From JAFGTP01 sp964472715 (GTDB taxonomy: Bacteria; Fidelibacterota; UBA2242; JAFGTP01), in assembly GCA_964472715.1 (NCBI GenBank), contig CAYYMT010000007.1, forward strand, positions 1-53,068: 53,068 bases of DNA, in the 5' to 3' direction. Shown in pieces: positions 32,079 through 40,699 of the stretch (positions are counted from its first letter, which is position 1; each line of letters opens with the position of its first letter). A model generated the notes under the pieces. The model was not told the DNA's origin and ran no database searches. It saw only the letters and a program-made list of their open reading frames with translations. Position numbers and translations under genes: made by a program.

Positions 32079-33956
32079 ATGAAGAAAATATTTTTATTAT
32101 TAGTTGGATTGATGAGTTTGAATTTTTGTAATAAAGATTATAAGTTTTCAAGTAATTTAGTAAAAGATAATATTGTCATGAGCGGGGTCCGGTCATCAGC
32201 CTATGGAATCCGTCCCTTCCCACGTCCGACAGTATGGGAAGAAAGCATCAAAGGGGTCAATAATTATTTCGATGATAATTCTATACCTTCGGCGATCTGG
32301 ATTGTTGGTGTGATGGGCCGGGAATCAAAGTACTGCCGGCTGGAATTCCCGGTGGATACAAGTAAGTATAAAAATATAGAATGTTTACAATATGATAAAC
32401 ATGAAAAGTATTTAAGCCACTTTGATAGTATTGGGGTGAAGGTTTTCCTGCAGGTGGAACCGGCCATGGCCAATGTGGATACGCTCATTAAACTCGTTTT
32501 GGACCGTTACAGTCATCATTCCTGTGTGGTTGGCTTTGGCGTGGATGCCGAGTGGCATCAATACACTGAAAAGGAAGACTGGGGCGTTCCCATCAAAGAC
32601 AGCGAAGCCGAATGCTGGGAAATAATTGTAAAAAATTATAATTCTGAATATCAACTTTTTCTGAAACATTGGGACCGGAACTGGATGCCGAAAAGCTATC
32701 GCGGCGACATTATTTTTGTCAGTGACAGCCAAATGTTCAGGGACCGGAAGCATATGATCACGGAATTTACTGAATACTGGGGGCCTTATTTCTATCCCAA
32801 TACTGTCTTTTATCAGATTGGCTATCCGGCGGATAAAGACCTCTGGAATTCCCTCAATGATCCCGTCAGAGAATGGGGAATTACCCTGGCGAACGGGCAT
32901 CCACAGGATATCGGTATTTTCTGGGTTGATTTTTCATTGCGGGATGCCATAGATACATTTAAAAAAACCGGGCCGTATATTATCGGCACAAAAATATACG
33001 GGCATAATGGAGATATGGAAGACTTGTTTGATGAATTAAAAACAGCGCGGATCAATACTCTTGTGGCTTCCGGAAAACTCAATTCAAATGAGGAATTTCG
33101 CAGGCTGGCTGAAAAAAATGCTATGAAACGGTTTCTTATTTTCCCCACCTTTTACGCACCGGAATATTTAAAAGATAATCCGGATCATTATGCTATTCAG
33201 AAAAATGGTGAAATTGCCAAAGAAGAGTGGGTGGAATTTGCCTGCCCGTCGCGCGAGGATTTCCGGCAATTACGGATCAATCAGTTAAAAGAAAAGGTTG
33301 CGGATACCAGCCCTGATGGCATCAGTCTTGATTTTATTCGTCATTTTGCTTTCTGGGAAAAAATTTATCCGGAAAGAACAATCGAATCCTTATCCAATAC
33401 TTGTTTTTGTGAGCATTGCATGACAGCATTTCAAAAACACATCAATCGAACGATACCGGCCGAAACACCCGCTCAGTATTATCAATGGATCATGGATAAT
33501 CATCAGGAACAATGGATGCAATGGAAATCTTCACTAATCACAAGTATGGTTCGGGATTTGGTTGACGTCGCACGGGAAATCCAGCCAGACATTTTAGTGA
33601 ATATTCATGTGGTTCCCTGGCGGGAAAAAGATTTCGGAAATGCGCGGGAAATTGTATTAGGGCAGGACATCAGGGAACTGGCGAAATATGCGGATTATTT
33701 ATCCCCCATGACTTACGCCCATATGGTGAAGCAGGAACCGGAATGGATTGCTGAAGTTGTCAGAGAAATGGCTGCCGAAACCGATTGCAAAATATTACCC
33801 AGTTTCCAGGTAGCAAAGACTTATCGGGATGATGAAATATCCATCGATACTTTCCGTGAGTATATAAAAAACGCCAGCCAGTATCCCGCAAGTGGTTTTG
33901 TCTACTGGTCCTGGGAGAGATTAACTGATGAAAAGAAGAAAATATTAATGAAGTAA
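32079..33956 (+). CDS. exported two-module TIM-barrel/glycoside-hydrolase-like protein
   Basis: 625 residues. A hydrophobic leader ends in C17 (SLNFC), a possible but imperfect lipobox. Module 1 (about 33-300) looks like a barrel: IPSAIWIVGVMG, GVKVFLQVEPAM, CVVGFGVDAEWHQY, DIIFVSDSQM and DIGIFWVDFSLRD. Module 2 (about 320-625) resembles hypothetical glycosyl hydrolases (GHL10/DUF4015-like): DGISLDFIRHFAFWE, CFCEHCMTAFQKHI, DILVNIHVVPW, YADYLSPMTYAHM and SGFVYWSWERL. The DFIR Asp and a Glu in module 1 (DAEWH) are candidate catalytic residues. I do not know a described protein with this pairing; the substrate is presumably a polysaccharide. Confidence 0.65.
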   Translation: MKKIFLLLVGLMSLNFCNKDYKFSSNLVKDNIVMSGVRSSAYGIRPFPRPTVWEESIKGVNNYFDDNSIPSAIWIVGVMGRESKYCRLEFPVDTSKYKNIECLQYDKHEKYLSHFDSIGVKVFLQVEPAMANVDTLIKLVLDRYSHHSCVVGFGVDAEWHQYTEKEDWGVPIKDSEAECWEIIVKNYNSEYQLFLKHWDRNWMPKSYRGDIIFVSDSQMFRDRKHMITEFTEYWGPYFYPNTVFYQIGYPADKDLWNSLNDPVREWGITLANGHPQDIGIFWVDFSLRDAIDTFKKTGPYIIGTKIYGHNGDMEDLFDELKTARINTLVASGKLNSNEEFRRLAEKNAMKRFLIFPTFYAPEYLKDNPDHYAIQKNGEIAKEEWVEFACPSREDFRQLRINQLKEKVADTSPDGISLDFIRHFAFWEKIYPERTIESLSNTCFCEHCMTAFQKHINRTIPAETPAQYYQWIMDNHQEQWMQWKSSLITSMVRDLVDVAREIQPDILVNIHVVPWREKDFGNAREIVLGQDIRELAKYADYLSPMTYAHMVKQEPEWIAEVVREMAAETDCKILPSFQVAKTYRDDEISIDTFREYIKNASQYPASGFVYWSWERLTDEKKKILMK

Positions 33957-33962
33957 TTGATC

Positions 33963-34000
33963 ATAAGCAGGTTGCGGTATTAATTCTGCAGCCTGCTTAT
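33963..34000. terminator. strong hairpin between convergent genes
   Basis: A 13-bp stem with one G-U pair joins 33963-33975 to 33988-34000 (ATAAGCAGGTTGC with GCAGCCTGCTTAT). The tails are only moderately T-rich, but its place between convergent genes suggests a bidirectional terminator. Confidence 0.7.
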
Positions 34001-34006
34001 CATTAT

Positions 34007-34360
34007 TTACAGTGTAACTATCCTATAACCATCTTTCAGATACTTGCTCATTGACGGATGGCCGGACATATCACCTTTTAAAGGCAGGCCGGTATTTTCA
34101 ACGGATTCCGCGACCCCCATTTTTTTTGAGCAGGCCAGGCAAACTTCCCGGATCAGTCCCAGTTCTCTGGCTTTTTTAAAGTGATTGGACAGAAAGTGGC
34201 TGGGTAGGCTCATTTCCGGTATCAGTTTGACAGCTTCGCCTTCGATTACTATTGCGCCTTCCATGCCCTTTTCATATAAATCAATTGCATTTAACAGCAC
34301 ATGAATAAAGCACATGGGATTTCCCTGAAATGCAAAAATAACAGTTTTTTGCTGGTTCAT
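34007..34360 (-). CDS. DsrE-like small protein
   Basis: 117 residues with an alternating alpha/beta fold: VIFAFQGNPMCFIHVLLNAI, GAIVIEGEAVKLI, then LIREVCLACSKKMG with C74 and C77, and a closing GYRIVTL. This resembles DsrE/DsrF-like proteins, some of which carry sulfur on a cysteine. The CxxC could be a persulfide or redox site. Gene stands alone between two terminator hairpins. Function inferred from fold only. Confidence 0.65.
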   Translation of the reverse strand: MNQQKTVIFAFQGNPMCFIHVLLNAIDLYEKGMEGAIVIEGEAVKLIPEMSLPSHFLSNHFKKARELGLIREVCLACSKKMGVAESVENTGLPLKGDMSGHPSMSKYLKDGYRIVTL

Positions 34361-34429
34361 AAATACCTCCCTGGAATGATTTCTAATTTCATATACCCAA
34401 TAATAAGAATCTTTTTGGTCAGGACAAAA

Positions 34430-34458
34430 TAAAAAGGCTGCCGAAAATGGACAGCCTT
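34430..34458 (-). terminator. rho-independent terminator of the carboxyltransferase gene
   Basis: On the minus strand AAGGCTG pairs with CAGCCTT (34434-34440 with 34452-34458), followed by TTTTTATTTT. It lies 34 bp beyond the stop codon at 34492. Confidence 0.85.
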
Positions 34459-34491
34459 AATATAAATAGAATAGATTATTAAAAATTAAGA

Positions 34492-36135
34492 TTATTCAAT
34501 AGCGCCCTGGTTTTGCAGCCATTCGCTATTCAGGTCTTCCTTAATTTTATGCATCATATTGTTTTCAAATTCTTCTTTCCGCTTGTTTTCCAGGAATTTG
34601 ACGGCAACTGACGGAAACAATTCCAGTAATAATTCTTCTTTTTCTGTTTTTGCCAATTTGACATTTCCGTATTCCGGTAATTTTGGATTCTTCTGTTTTT
34701 CATAATTTGAAGTATCATAGGGAACTTCTTCCCGCGAACCGGTGATTTTTTCACGGAATTCCGGATCAATGGGTGCCGGTGTTTTGCCATATTTTCCTTT
34801 TACCAAATTTGCAAATTGTTTCGAAATTGTTGTATAAAAGGGTTCAAGACCCTTTGCCTCATCAACCACACAATTAACCGCCTGGCCGCCGACAATCTGG
34901 CTGGACGGGGTTACCAGCGGGGGACAACCGGAATCAACCCTGACTTTAGGGACATATTTCAATACTTTGTCCATGTGTTCGCTGAGTTTTAATGTCTCTA
35001 ACTGGGCGATCAGATTGGAGTACATGCCGCCGGGAATTTCGGCATCCCGTACTGCTTCATTGGGCGGTGGAAAATTAAAATAGCGTTCGATTTTGTGAAT
35101 TGTTTTCAGCAGGTCATTCCACTCTTTTTCACGGGCATAATCAATGGCCTGGTCTATTAGAACATTAATGCTGGAGGGAATACTGTCCTGGGCGATATTG
35201 TAATCCATGGGAATTTTTTTGCGGTTATCAAATTGCGCCAGGTCCGGCATGATTTCACCAAGTTCATGATTGATTTTGGCAACAGCATCCAAATTAACAC
35301 CGGTATCTATGTCCAGTTTATCAGCGAATAACTGTACGAATTCAAAAGCGGGCGCCGCGGTTCCGCCGGCAAAATTAAGCATAACCGTATCAACAATATC
35401 AACACCATTTAATATGGATACCAAAATACTGGCCAACCCATATCCGGGAGTGGAATGGGTGTGCATATTAATGGGAACATTGATCTCTTTTGATAATTTG
35501 GCAAAGAGCCGGTCCGCAAAGGCCGGATGCATCAGGCCCGCCATATCCTTAATCGTAATAATATCCGCGCCCATTGTTTCCAGTTCTTTGGCCTTTTCCA
35601 GGTAATACTCTACAGAAAAGGTGTTTTGCGGTAGTCTTCTACCGCTGAAAAAGGATTTGATGCGTTCCATGGCAGTGAATTTCGGGTCAACAGTATAGCA
35701 GATGGCGCAGTCAACCGTACCGCCATATTGTTTAACAAAGCTGATAGTTGATTTAATATTGTCAAAATCATTCAATGCGTCAAAAATGCGCATAATGTGC
35801 AGGCCCGAGTTCAGGGCATTTTTACAAAAGCCTTCAATCACACTATCGGGATAAGGGTTGTAGCCAAAAAGATTGCGACCTCTTGAAAGGGCCGTCAGTT
35901 TGGTTTTATCACCCAACCGGTCGACGATTGATTCCAGACGATACCAGGGATCTTCATTCAGATATCGCATAACAGAATCGGGAACCGCGCCGCCCCAAAC
36001 TTCCATAGCAAAAAATTTTGCGTTCTGATAATAGGGGAGCACCCGTTCGACATGGGCTTGCGTCATGCGTGTGGCAAACTGGGATTGTTGCCCGTCACGT
36101 AAAGTCAGATCACGTATTTTTATCTGTTTTTTCAT
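34492..36135 (-). CDS. oadA: pyruvate/oxaloacetate carboxyltransferase (OadA/PycB-type) without biotin domain
   Basis: 547 residues. The HMG-CoA-lyase-like barrel is complete: D14 (LTLRDGQQS), K196 (TIKDMAGLMHP), H225 and H227 (NMHTHSTPG). The PYC_OADA domain follows with VDSGCPPLVTPSSQIVGGQA. It moves CO2 between carboxybiotin and pyruvate. The usual C-terminal biotinyl domain with AMKM is absent and the protein ends in a charged helix, so a separate carrier is needed; none is in the window. The start at 36135 has AAGGAGAAA and lies inside the response-regulator gene (26-bp overlap); the frame's extension to 36303 is only that gene's shadow. Confidence 0.88.
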   Translation of the reverse strand: MKKQIKIRDLTLRDGQQSQFATRMTQAHVERVLPYYQNAKFFAMEVWGGAVPDSVMRYLNEDPWYRLESIVDRLGDKTKLTALSRGRNLFGYNPYPDSVIEGFCKNALNSGLHIMRIFDALNDFDNIKSTISFVKQYGGTVDCAICYTVDPKFTAMERIKSFFSGRRLPQNTFSVEYYLEKAKELETMGADIITIKDMAGLMHPAFADRLFAKLSKEINVPINMHTHSTPGYGLASILVSILNGVDIVDTVMLNFAGGTAAPAFEFVQLFADKLDIDTGVNLDAVAKINHELGEIMPDLAQFDNRKKIPMDYNIAQDSIPSSINVLIDQAIDYAREKEWNDLLKTIHKIERYFNFPPPNEAVRDAEIPGGMYSNLIAQLETLKLSEHMDKVLKYVPKVRVDSGCPPLVTPSSQIVGGQAVNCVVDEAKGLEPFYTTISKQFANLVKGKYGKTPAPIDPEFREKITGSREEVPYDTSNYEKQKNPKLPEYGNVKLAKTEKEELLLELFPSVAVKFLENKRKEEFENNMMHKIKEDLNSEWLQNQGAIE

Positions 36136-36778
36136 CAATTTCTCCTTGAGCGTCTGAAGTCTCGGAATAATATCGTTCCATGCAATCGGGACAAATCCCG
36201 TGACTAAAATCGATATTTGACCGAATGCTGATATATGATTCGACATTTTCCCAAAAACCTTTATCATCACGCACTTTTTTGCAATGAAAGCAGATGGGAA
36301 CAAGACTTCTTAACCGCTTATTTTCTTCTATTTGATGTTTTAATTTTTTGATTAATTGCTTTTGATTATCCAGCGCTCTTTTTAATTCCAGGTGAATATC
36401 GATTCTGGCCAATAACTCTTTGGTTTTGAAAGGCTTTTTTACATAATCAACAGCGCCGGCGTTTAAGCCTTGGACAATGGTGTCACTTTCTGAAAGCGAG
36501 GTGATAAAGATAATTGGTATTTCTTCCATGGCAGGGTCTTGCTGAAGTTCCAGGCAAACTTCCAGCCCGTTTTTTTTCGGCATCCTGATGTCCAGCAAAA
36601 TAAGGTCCGGTCTGATTTCGTAAGCCTTTTGCAGCCCAACTTCGCCATCTTCCGCCAGTGCGACGGAAAAATAATTATCTTCGAGAATGTGTTTGAGCAG
36701 CTGCCGGTTGGTCATTTCATCATCGACAACTAGAATGGTAGGTTGATTGTTTTTTAGTACGTATTCAATATCTTTCAT
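36110..36778 (-). CDS. response regulator with C-terminal CxxC...CxxC domain
   Basis: About 222 residues. N-terminal receiver (about 13-135) with D19-D20-E21, phospho-acceptor D63 (LLDIRMPKKNG), FITS and VKKPF. A coiled-coil linker (LKRALDNQKQLIKKLKHQI) leads to the module ICFHCKKVRDDKGFWENVESYI followed by FSHGICPDC, a putative zinc-binding domain seen at the end of many receiver and PAS proteins. No DNA-binding domain. Start at 36778 (MKDIEYV) has GGGA upstream; the frame opens earlier at 36853. Its 3' end overlaps the carboxyltransferase gene, and cstA is divergent, so it may control pyruvate metabolism. Confidence 0.85.
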   Translation of the reverse strand: MKDIEYVLKNNQPTILVVDDEMTNRQLLKHILEDNYFSVALAEDGEVGLQKAYEIRPDLILLDIRMPKKNGLEVCLELQQDPAMEEIPIIFITSLSESDTIVQGLNAGAVDYVKKPFKTKELLARIDIHLELKRALDNQKQLIKKLKHQIEENKRLRSLVPICFHCKKVRDDKGFWENVESYISIRSNIDFSHGICPDCMERYYSETSDAQGEIDEKTDKNT

Positions 36779-36891
36779 ATCATCCCAAAATTTATTTAAC
36801 CTATAAGTTACAATATTTTTAATAATAGGTAAATTAAAAAAGGGTAAAAGCAATTTCTAAAATCCGGCAAAACATTTAAATTATTATCATT

Positions 36892-36940
36892 CAAAAATTT
36901 CATATTTAAATATACATGAAATTTTTGTTTCATGAAAATT
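36892..36940. promoter_or_regulatory. 12-bp inverted repeat plus third half-site upstream of cstA
   Basis: CAAAAATTTCAT (36892-36903) and its exact complement (36916-36927) flank a 12-base AT spacer. A related palindrome TTTCATGAAA follows at 36928-36937. The sites lie 34 to 82 bp before the cstA start in the divergent promoter region, a sensible place for a regulator binding ATGAAATTT-like half-sites. Confidence 0.5.
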
Positions 36941-36973
36941 AATTTATGAGAATTTTGTACGGAAAGGGGAATC

Positions 36974-38677
36974 ATGAAAGCTGCATTTCTGATGATTTTA
37001 ATGGCGGGTCTCTATATCCTGGCCTATCATACTTATGGTAAGTTTTTAGGTCGAAAAATTTTCAGGCTTTCCTCTGAACGGGAGTGCCCAAGTAAAACGC
37101 TGCAGGATGATGTAGATTTTGTACCGACAAATAAATTTATTCTTTTTGGGCATCATTTTACCTCAATTGCCGGCACAGGCCCGATTGTCGGCCCGGCAAT
37201 CGGTGTTATCTGGGGATGGTTACCGGCATTGATCTGGGTTTTGGTGGGATCAATTATTATGGGGGGCGTTCATGATTTTGGAGCCCTGGTGGTTTCGCTG
37301 CGAAATTGCGGTCGCAGTATTGGGGATGTGGCTTCCAAATATATCGGGCGAAGAGTTCAATTAATGTTTATGCTGATCATCATGCTTTTATTATGGATTC
37401 TCATTGCTGTATTCGGATTGGTAATTGCGGTGGTGTTTGATATTTTTCCGCAATCTGTTATTCCGGTTTTTTTGCAGATACCCATCGCGCTCTGGCTGGG
37501 ACGTCAGTTTTACAAAAAGAAGTCTTCCCATTTAATATCTACAATTGTGGCATTAATATTACTCTATCTGTTTATTGGGCTTGGAACCTTTTTGCCTGTG
37601 AAATTGCCAACTATTTTGGGAATCGGGCCGGTTGGTGTCTGGACTATTATTTTGTTGATTTACGCATATATTGCCTCGATACTGCCGGTACAGGTTCTGC
37701 TTCAGCCCCGGGATTTTATCAATGCTTACCAGTTATTATTGACCATGGTTTTGCTGGCGCTGGGAGTTCTGGTCTCTAATCCGGAAATGGTTGCCCCGGT
37801 GGTTAACCGTGAACCTGTCGGCGCGCCGCCAATGTGGCCAATGCTTTTTGTCGTCATTGCCTGCGGAGCGATTTCCGGATTTCATTCTCTCGTATCCTCA
37901 GGAACCTCCTCAAAACAATGTGATAATGAAAAATCAACCACCTTTGTCGGCTACGGTGGTATGCTCACGGAAGGAATGCTGGCGGTGTTTGTGATAATTG
38001 CCTGCAGTGCCGGAATCGGACTGGGACTGAATACCAATGACGAAACTATTTTTGGTGCAGCGGCATTTCAGCATCACTATAGTAGTTGGCAGGCAGTGCA
38101 GGGAATGGGGAGTAAGATTCATGCGTTTGTCGTCGGAAGTTCCAATATGATCAGCGGATTGGGCATACCGCCCGCTGTGATCGTCACGCTGATGGGAGTG
38201 TTTATTGCTTCATTTGCGGCAACAACCCTGGATACCGCGGCCCGTCTGCAACGCTACATTATTTCAGAAAGCGCTGAAAGTCTTAATATTAAACTCTTTA
38301 AAAAGAAACATCCGGCAACAGCTTTAGCTGTGGGCAGTGCGTTGTTTCTGGCGTTTTATAATGGTACTGGCAATGGTGCGCTGATTCTCTGGCCGCTTTT
38401 TGGAACCTGTAATCAATTGCTGGCGGGGTTATCACTTTTGGTAATTACGATATATCTTATCCATAAAAAAGCAAATTATATTTTCACAATGATACCAATG
38501 ATCTTTATGCTGTCAATGACCGCCTGGGCCATGCAAATTAATCTAACTGATTTTTTTCATCAGCAAAACTGGTTGTTGCTGGGTGTCGGTACCCTCGTCG
38601 TATTGCTGGAAACCTGGATGGTTATTGAGAGTCTGATATTGATACTAAAAAACAAAGATATTTCGAAAGTTGATTGA
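36974..38677 (+). CDS. cstA: carbon starvation protein A family transporter
   Basis: 567 residues with about 15 membrane segments. Hallmarks include NKFILFGHHFTSIAGTGPIVGPAIG at the start (given in part), GGVHDFGALVVSLRN, ISGFHSLVSSGTSSKQ and SFAATTLDTAARLQRYI. E. coli members CstA and BtsT import pyruvate and also peptides have been proposed. It is shorter than E. coli CstA (about 700) because the C-terminal extension is missing, as in many anaerobes. GGAAAGGGG precedes the ATG. Divergence from a pyruvate carboxyltransferase gene supports pyruvate as substrate. Confidence 0.92.
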   Translation: MKAAFLMILMAGLYILAYHTYGKFLGRKIFRLSSERECPSKTLQDDVDFVPTNKFILFGHHFTSIAGTGPIVGPAIGVIWGWLPALIWVLVGSIIMGGVHDFGALVVSLRNCGRSIGDVASKYIGRRVQLMFMLIIMLLLWILIAVFGLVIAVVFDIFPQSVIPVFLQIPIALWLGRQFYKKKSSHLISTIVALILLYLFIGLGTFLPVKLPTILGIGPVGVWTIILLIYAYIASILPVQVLLQPRDFINAYQLLLTMVLLALGVLVSNPEMVAPVVNREPVGAPPMWPMLFVVIACGAISGFHSLVSSGTSSKQCDNEKSTTFVGYGGMLTEGMLAVFVIIACSAGIGLGLNTNDETIFGAAAFQHHYSSWQAVQGMGSKIHAFVVGSSNMISGLGIPPAVIVTLMGVFIASFAATTLDTAARLQRYIISESAESLNIKLFKKKHPATALAVGSALFLAFYNGTGNGALILWPLFGTCNQLLAGLSLLVITIYLIHKKANYIFTMIPMIFMLSMTAWAMQINLTDFFHQQNWLLLGVGTLVVLLETWMVIESLILILKNKDISKVD

Positions 38678-38717
38678 ATTTATTATATTTGGCTCTGTTT
38701 TTTGTTTGAATTTTTAC

Positions 38718-38804
38718 TGACAAGTTGTCATGTCAATTGACATAGTGCAATGATAAAAAATGACATGTTATTTGGGATGACAGAAAAATGGTATTTATCT
38801 TGCA
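38718..38804 (+). promoter_or_regulatory. sigma-54-like promoter with tandem upstream dyads before grpE
   Basis: TGG-TAT-TTATC-TTGCA at 38789-38804 fits the -24/-12 spacing (TGGCAC-N5-TTGCA), with GG and GC kept. About 65-70 bp upstream, two palindromes abut: TGACAA-G-TTGTCA (38718-38730) and TGTCAATTGACA (38731-38742). Further TGACA half-sites occur near 38761 and 38779. The dyads would centre near -91 and -78, where enhancer-binding activators sit. No CIRCE element is present. Confidence 0.5.
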
Positions 38805-38858
38805 ACAGTAAAGCCTTTTGAAAAAACACCAATTTGATTAAAATAGGAGATGAGTTCG

Positions 38859-39515
38859 GTGGCTAAAAAAGACAAAACCAAAAAAAATAAGAACCAACAG
38901 AATAAAGATGTGATTGTAGATATTTCTTCAGATAAACCTGAAGAAGTAGAAGCAGAATTGATCAATAATGATAATTTTCTGGATGATGAAAAAGAAATTA
39001 CAAAAGATAAGTCCGATAAAAAGAAAAATAAAAAAAATGCAACAGTTTCCCGGAAAAAATATGATAAACTGAAAGAGGAACTGGAAAAACACCAGCAGGC
39101 TTTTGAGGAAATGAAAGATAAATATTACCGGGCTGCTGCTGAATTTGATAATTTCAAAAAAAGAACCAATAAAGAACTCTCCATCATCCATAAATATGCC
39201 GGTGAAAAGGTACTCCGGGAAATCATACCAATATTTGATGATATGTCAAGGGCCCTGGAGAATGAACCCGAAGAGGAAAGCAAGGAGAGTACCGGCATGG
39301 CTATGATCCATAAAAAATTCAGCAATATCTTGAAAAATCTTGGTGTTGAACCGATACAGACGGTTGGTGAAGATTTTGACCCTGATCTGCATCACGCCTT
39401 GATGGTGAGGGAAGAAGAGAATATCGAACCTGATAAGGTTCTTGAAGAATTTGAAAAAGGATATATGTATAAAGATAAAGTATTAAAGCATGCAAAAGTA
39501 GTGGTGAGTAAATAG
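38859..39515 (+). CDS. grpE: GrpE nucleotide-exchange factor
   Basis: About 218 residues. Co-chaperone that releases ADP from DnaK. A long, charged, low-complexity N-terminus rich in Lys, Asn and Asp (about 1-70) leads to the coiled coil and the core: YYRAAAEFDNFKKRTNKE, PIFDDMSRALEN, GVEPIQTVGEDFDPDLHHAL and LKHAKVVVSK. The frame permits ATG 38850, but AGGAG abuts that codon; GTG 38859 is 10 bp from the site and is preferred. dnaJ follows by two bases; dnaK and hrcA are not in the window. Confidence 0.93.
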   Translation: MAKKDKTKKNKNQQNKDVIVDISSDKPEEVEAELINNDNFLDDEKEITKDKSDKKKNKKNATVSRKKYDKLKEELEKHQQAFEEMKDKYYRAAAEFDNFKKRTNKELSIIHKYAGEKVLREIIPIFDDMSRALENEPEEESKESTGMAMIHKKFSNILKNLGVEPIQTVGEDFDPDLHHALMVREEENIEPDKVLEEFEKGYMYKDKVLKHAKVVVSK

Positions 39516-39517
39516 TT

Positions 39518-40663
39518 ATGGGAAAAAATTATTATTCAATACTGGGCATTGACAAGAATGCATCCAATGATGAAATAAAAAAGGCCTACCGGAAAATGGC
39601 CCTGAAATACCATCCCGATAAAAACCCCGGAAATAAAGAAGCTGAAGATAAATTTAAAGAGGTTTCGGAGGCCTATTCTGTACTTTCGGATGAAAAAAAA
39701 CGGTCAATGTATGATCAGTATGGAGAAGCCGGGCTAAAAGGCGGTCCAGCCGGTGGCGGCGCCGGTGGATATGGCGATTTCGGATTTGACCTCTCTGATG
39801 CATTGCGGACCTTTATGAATGGTTTTGGTGGTTTTGGCGGTTTTGATGATATTTTTGGCGGCGCAGCCGGTGGTGGCGGTGGTCATCGCAGCCCCAGACG
39901 TGGCGGAAACCTAAAAATAAAAGTCAAATTGACCCTTGAAGAGATTAATAAAGGCGTGGAAAAGAAAATACGGATCAAGCGTTATGATAAATGCGATAAA
40001 TGTTCCGGAAAAGGACACGAACCCGGCAGTTCATTGAAAACCTGTCCCACTTGCCATGGTAATGGTGAGGTGCGGCAGGTTAGCCGTTCCTTCTTCGGTC
40101 AAGTCGTCAATGTGCAGCAGTGTTCCACCTGTAATGGCGAAGGCAAAATTCCTGAGAAACCCTGCAGCAAATGTGGCGGAAGCGGGCGACAACGGGTCAG
40201 CAAACTCGTCAACATCAAAGTTCCCGCCGGAGTTGCAACAGGAAATTATATCACGATGGGCGGCGAAGGGAATATTGGTATGCGCGGTGCCTCCTACGGT
40301 GATTTAATTGTTATGTTTGAAGAGAAGCCGCACAAATATTTTTCCAGAAATGACAATGATATATATATTGATATGCACTTGAGTCCGGCTGAGGCAGCCC
40401 TGGGTACGGAAATGAAAGTCAGTACCTTGAACGGAGCTGTAAAAATGGTAATTCCGCCGGGTACCCAGTCCGGCAAATTGTTGCGCATGAAAAATAAAGG
40501 TTTGCCTGATCCTCATGGAGGACGTAAAGGTGATCAAATTGTTCGTGTCAGAGTTGATGTACCAACAAAACTCAAAGGTAAATTACAGAAGATATACAAA
40601 GACCTCTTAAAAGCAGAAAAAGAAGAAAATATTATCGGTGAAAGATTTACAAAGATTGAGTAA
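39518..40663 (+). CDS. dnaJ: chaperone DnaJ
   Basis: 381 residues. J-domain with HPD at 32-34, a Gly/Phe-rich region (about 75-125), four zinc repeats CxxCxGxG (CDKCSGKG, CPTCHGNG, CSTCNGEG, CSKCGGSG) and the C-terminal substrate-binding domain. It delivers clients to DnaK and stimulates its ATPase. Transcribed with grpE under a sigma-54-like promoter candidate. No terminator is visible between it and the following membrane-protein cluster, 36 bp on. Confidence 0.97.
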   Translation: MGKNYYSILGIDKNASNDEIKKAYRKMALKYHPDKNPGNKEAEDKFKEVSEAYSVLSDEKKRSMYDQYGEAGLKGGPAGGGAGGYGDFGFDLSDALRTFMNGFGGFGGFDDIFGGAAGGGGGHRSPRRGGNLKIKVKLTLEEINKGVEKKIRIKRYDKCDKCSGKGHEPGSSLKTCPTCHGNGEVRQVSRSFFGQVVNVQQCSTCNGEGKIPEKPCSKCGGSGRQRVSKLVNIKVPAGVATGNYITMGGEGNIGMRGASYGDLIVMFEEKPHKYFSRNDNDIYIDMHLSPAEAALGTEMKVSTLNGAVKMVIPPGTQSGKLLRMKNKGLPDPHGGRKGDQIVRVRVDVPTKLKGKLQKIYKDLLKAEKEENIIGERFTKIE

Positions 40664-40699
40664 CTTTTTTTTGAATAACATTTTTATTTTTTGGGAAAA

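Noticed and set aside
36136..36303. 56-residue N-terminal extension of the carboxyltransferase frame
   Set aside because: It is the antiphase shadow of the response-regulator gene; a strong ribosome-binding site sits right before ATG 36135 and family homology begins there.
38678..38858. CIRCE element for HrcA before grpE
   Set aside because: The TTAGCACTC-N9-GAGTGCTAA pattern is absent; the dyads present are of TGACAA type.
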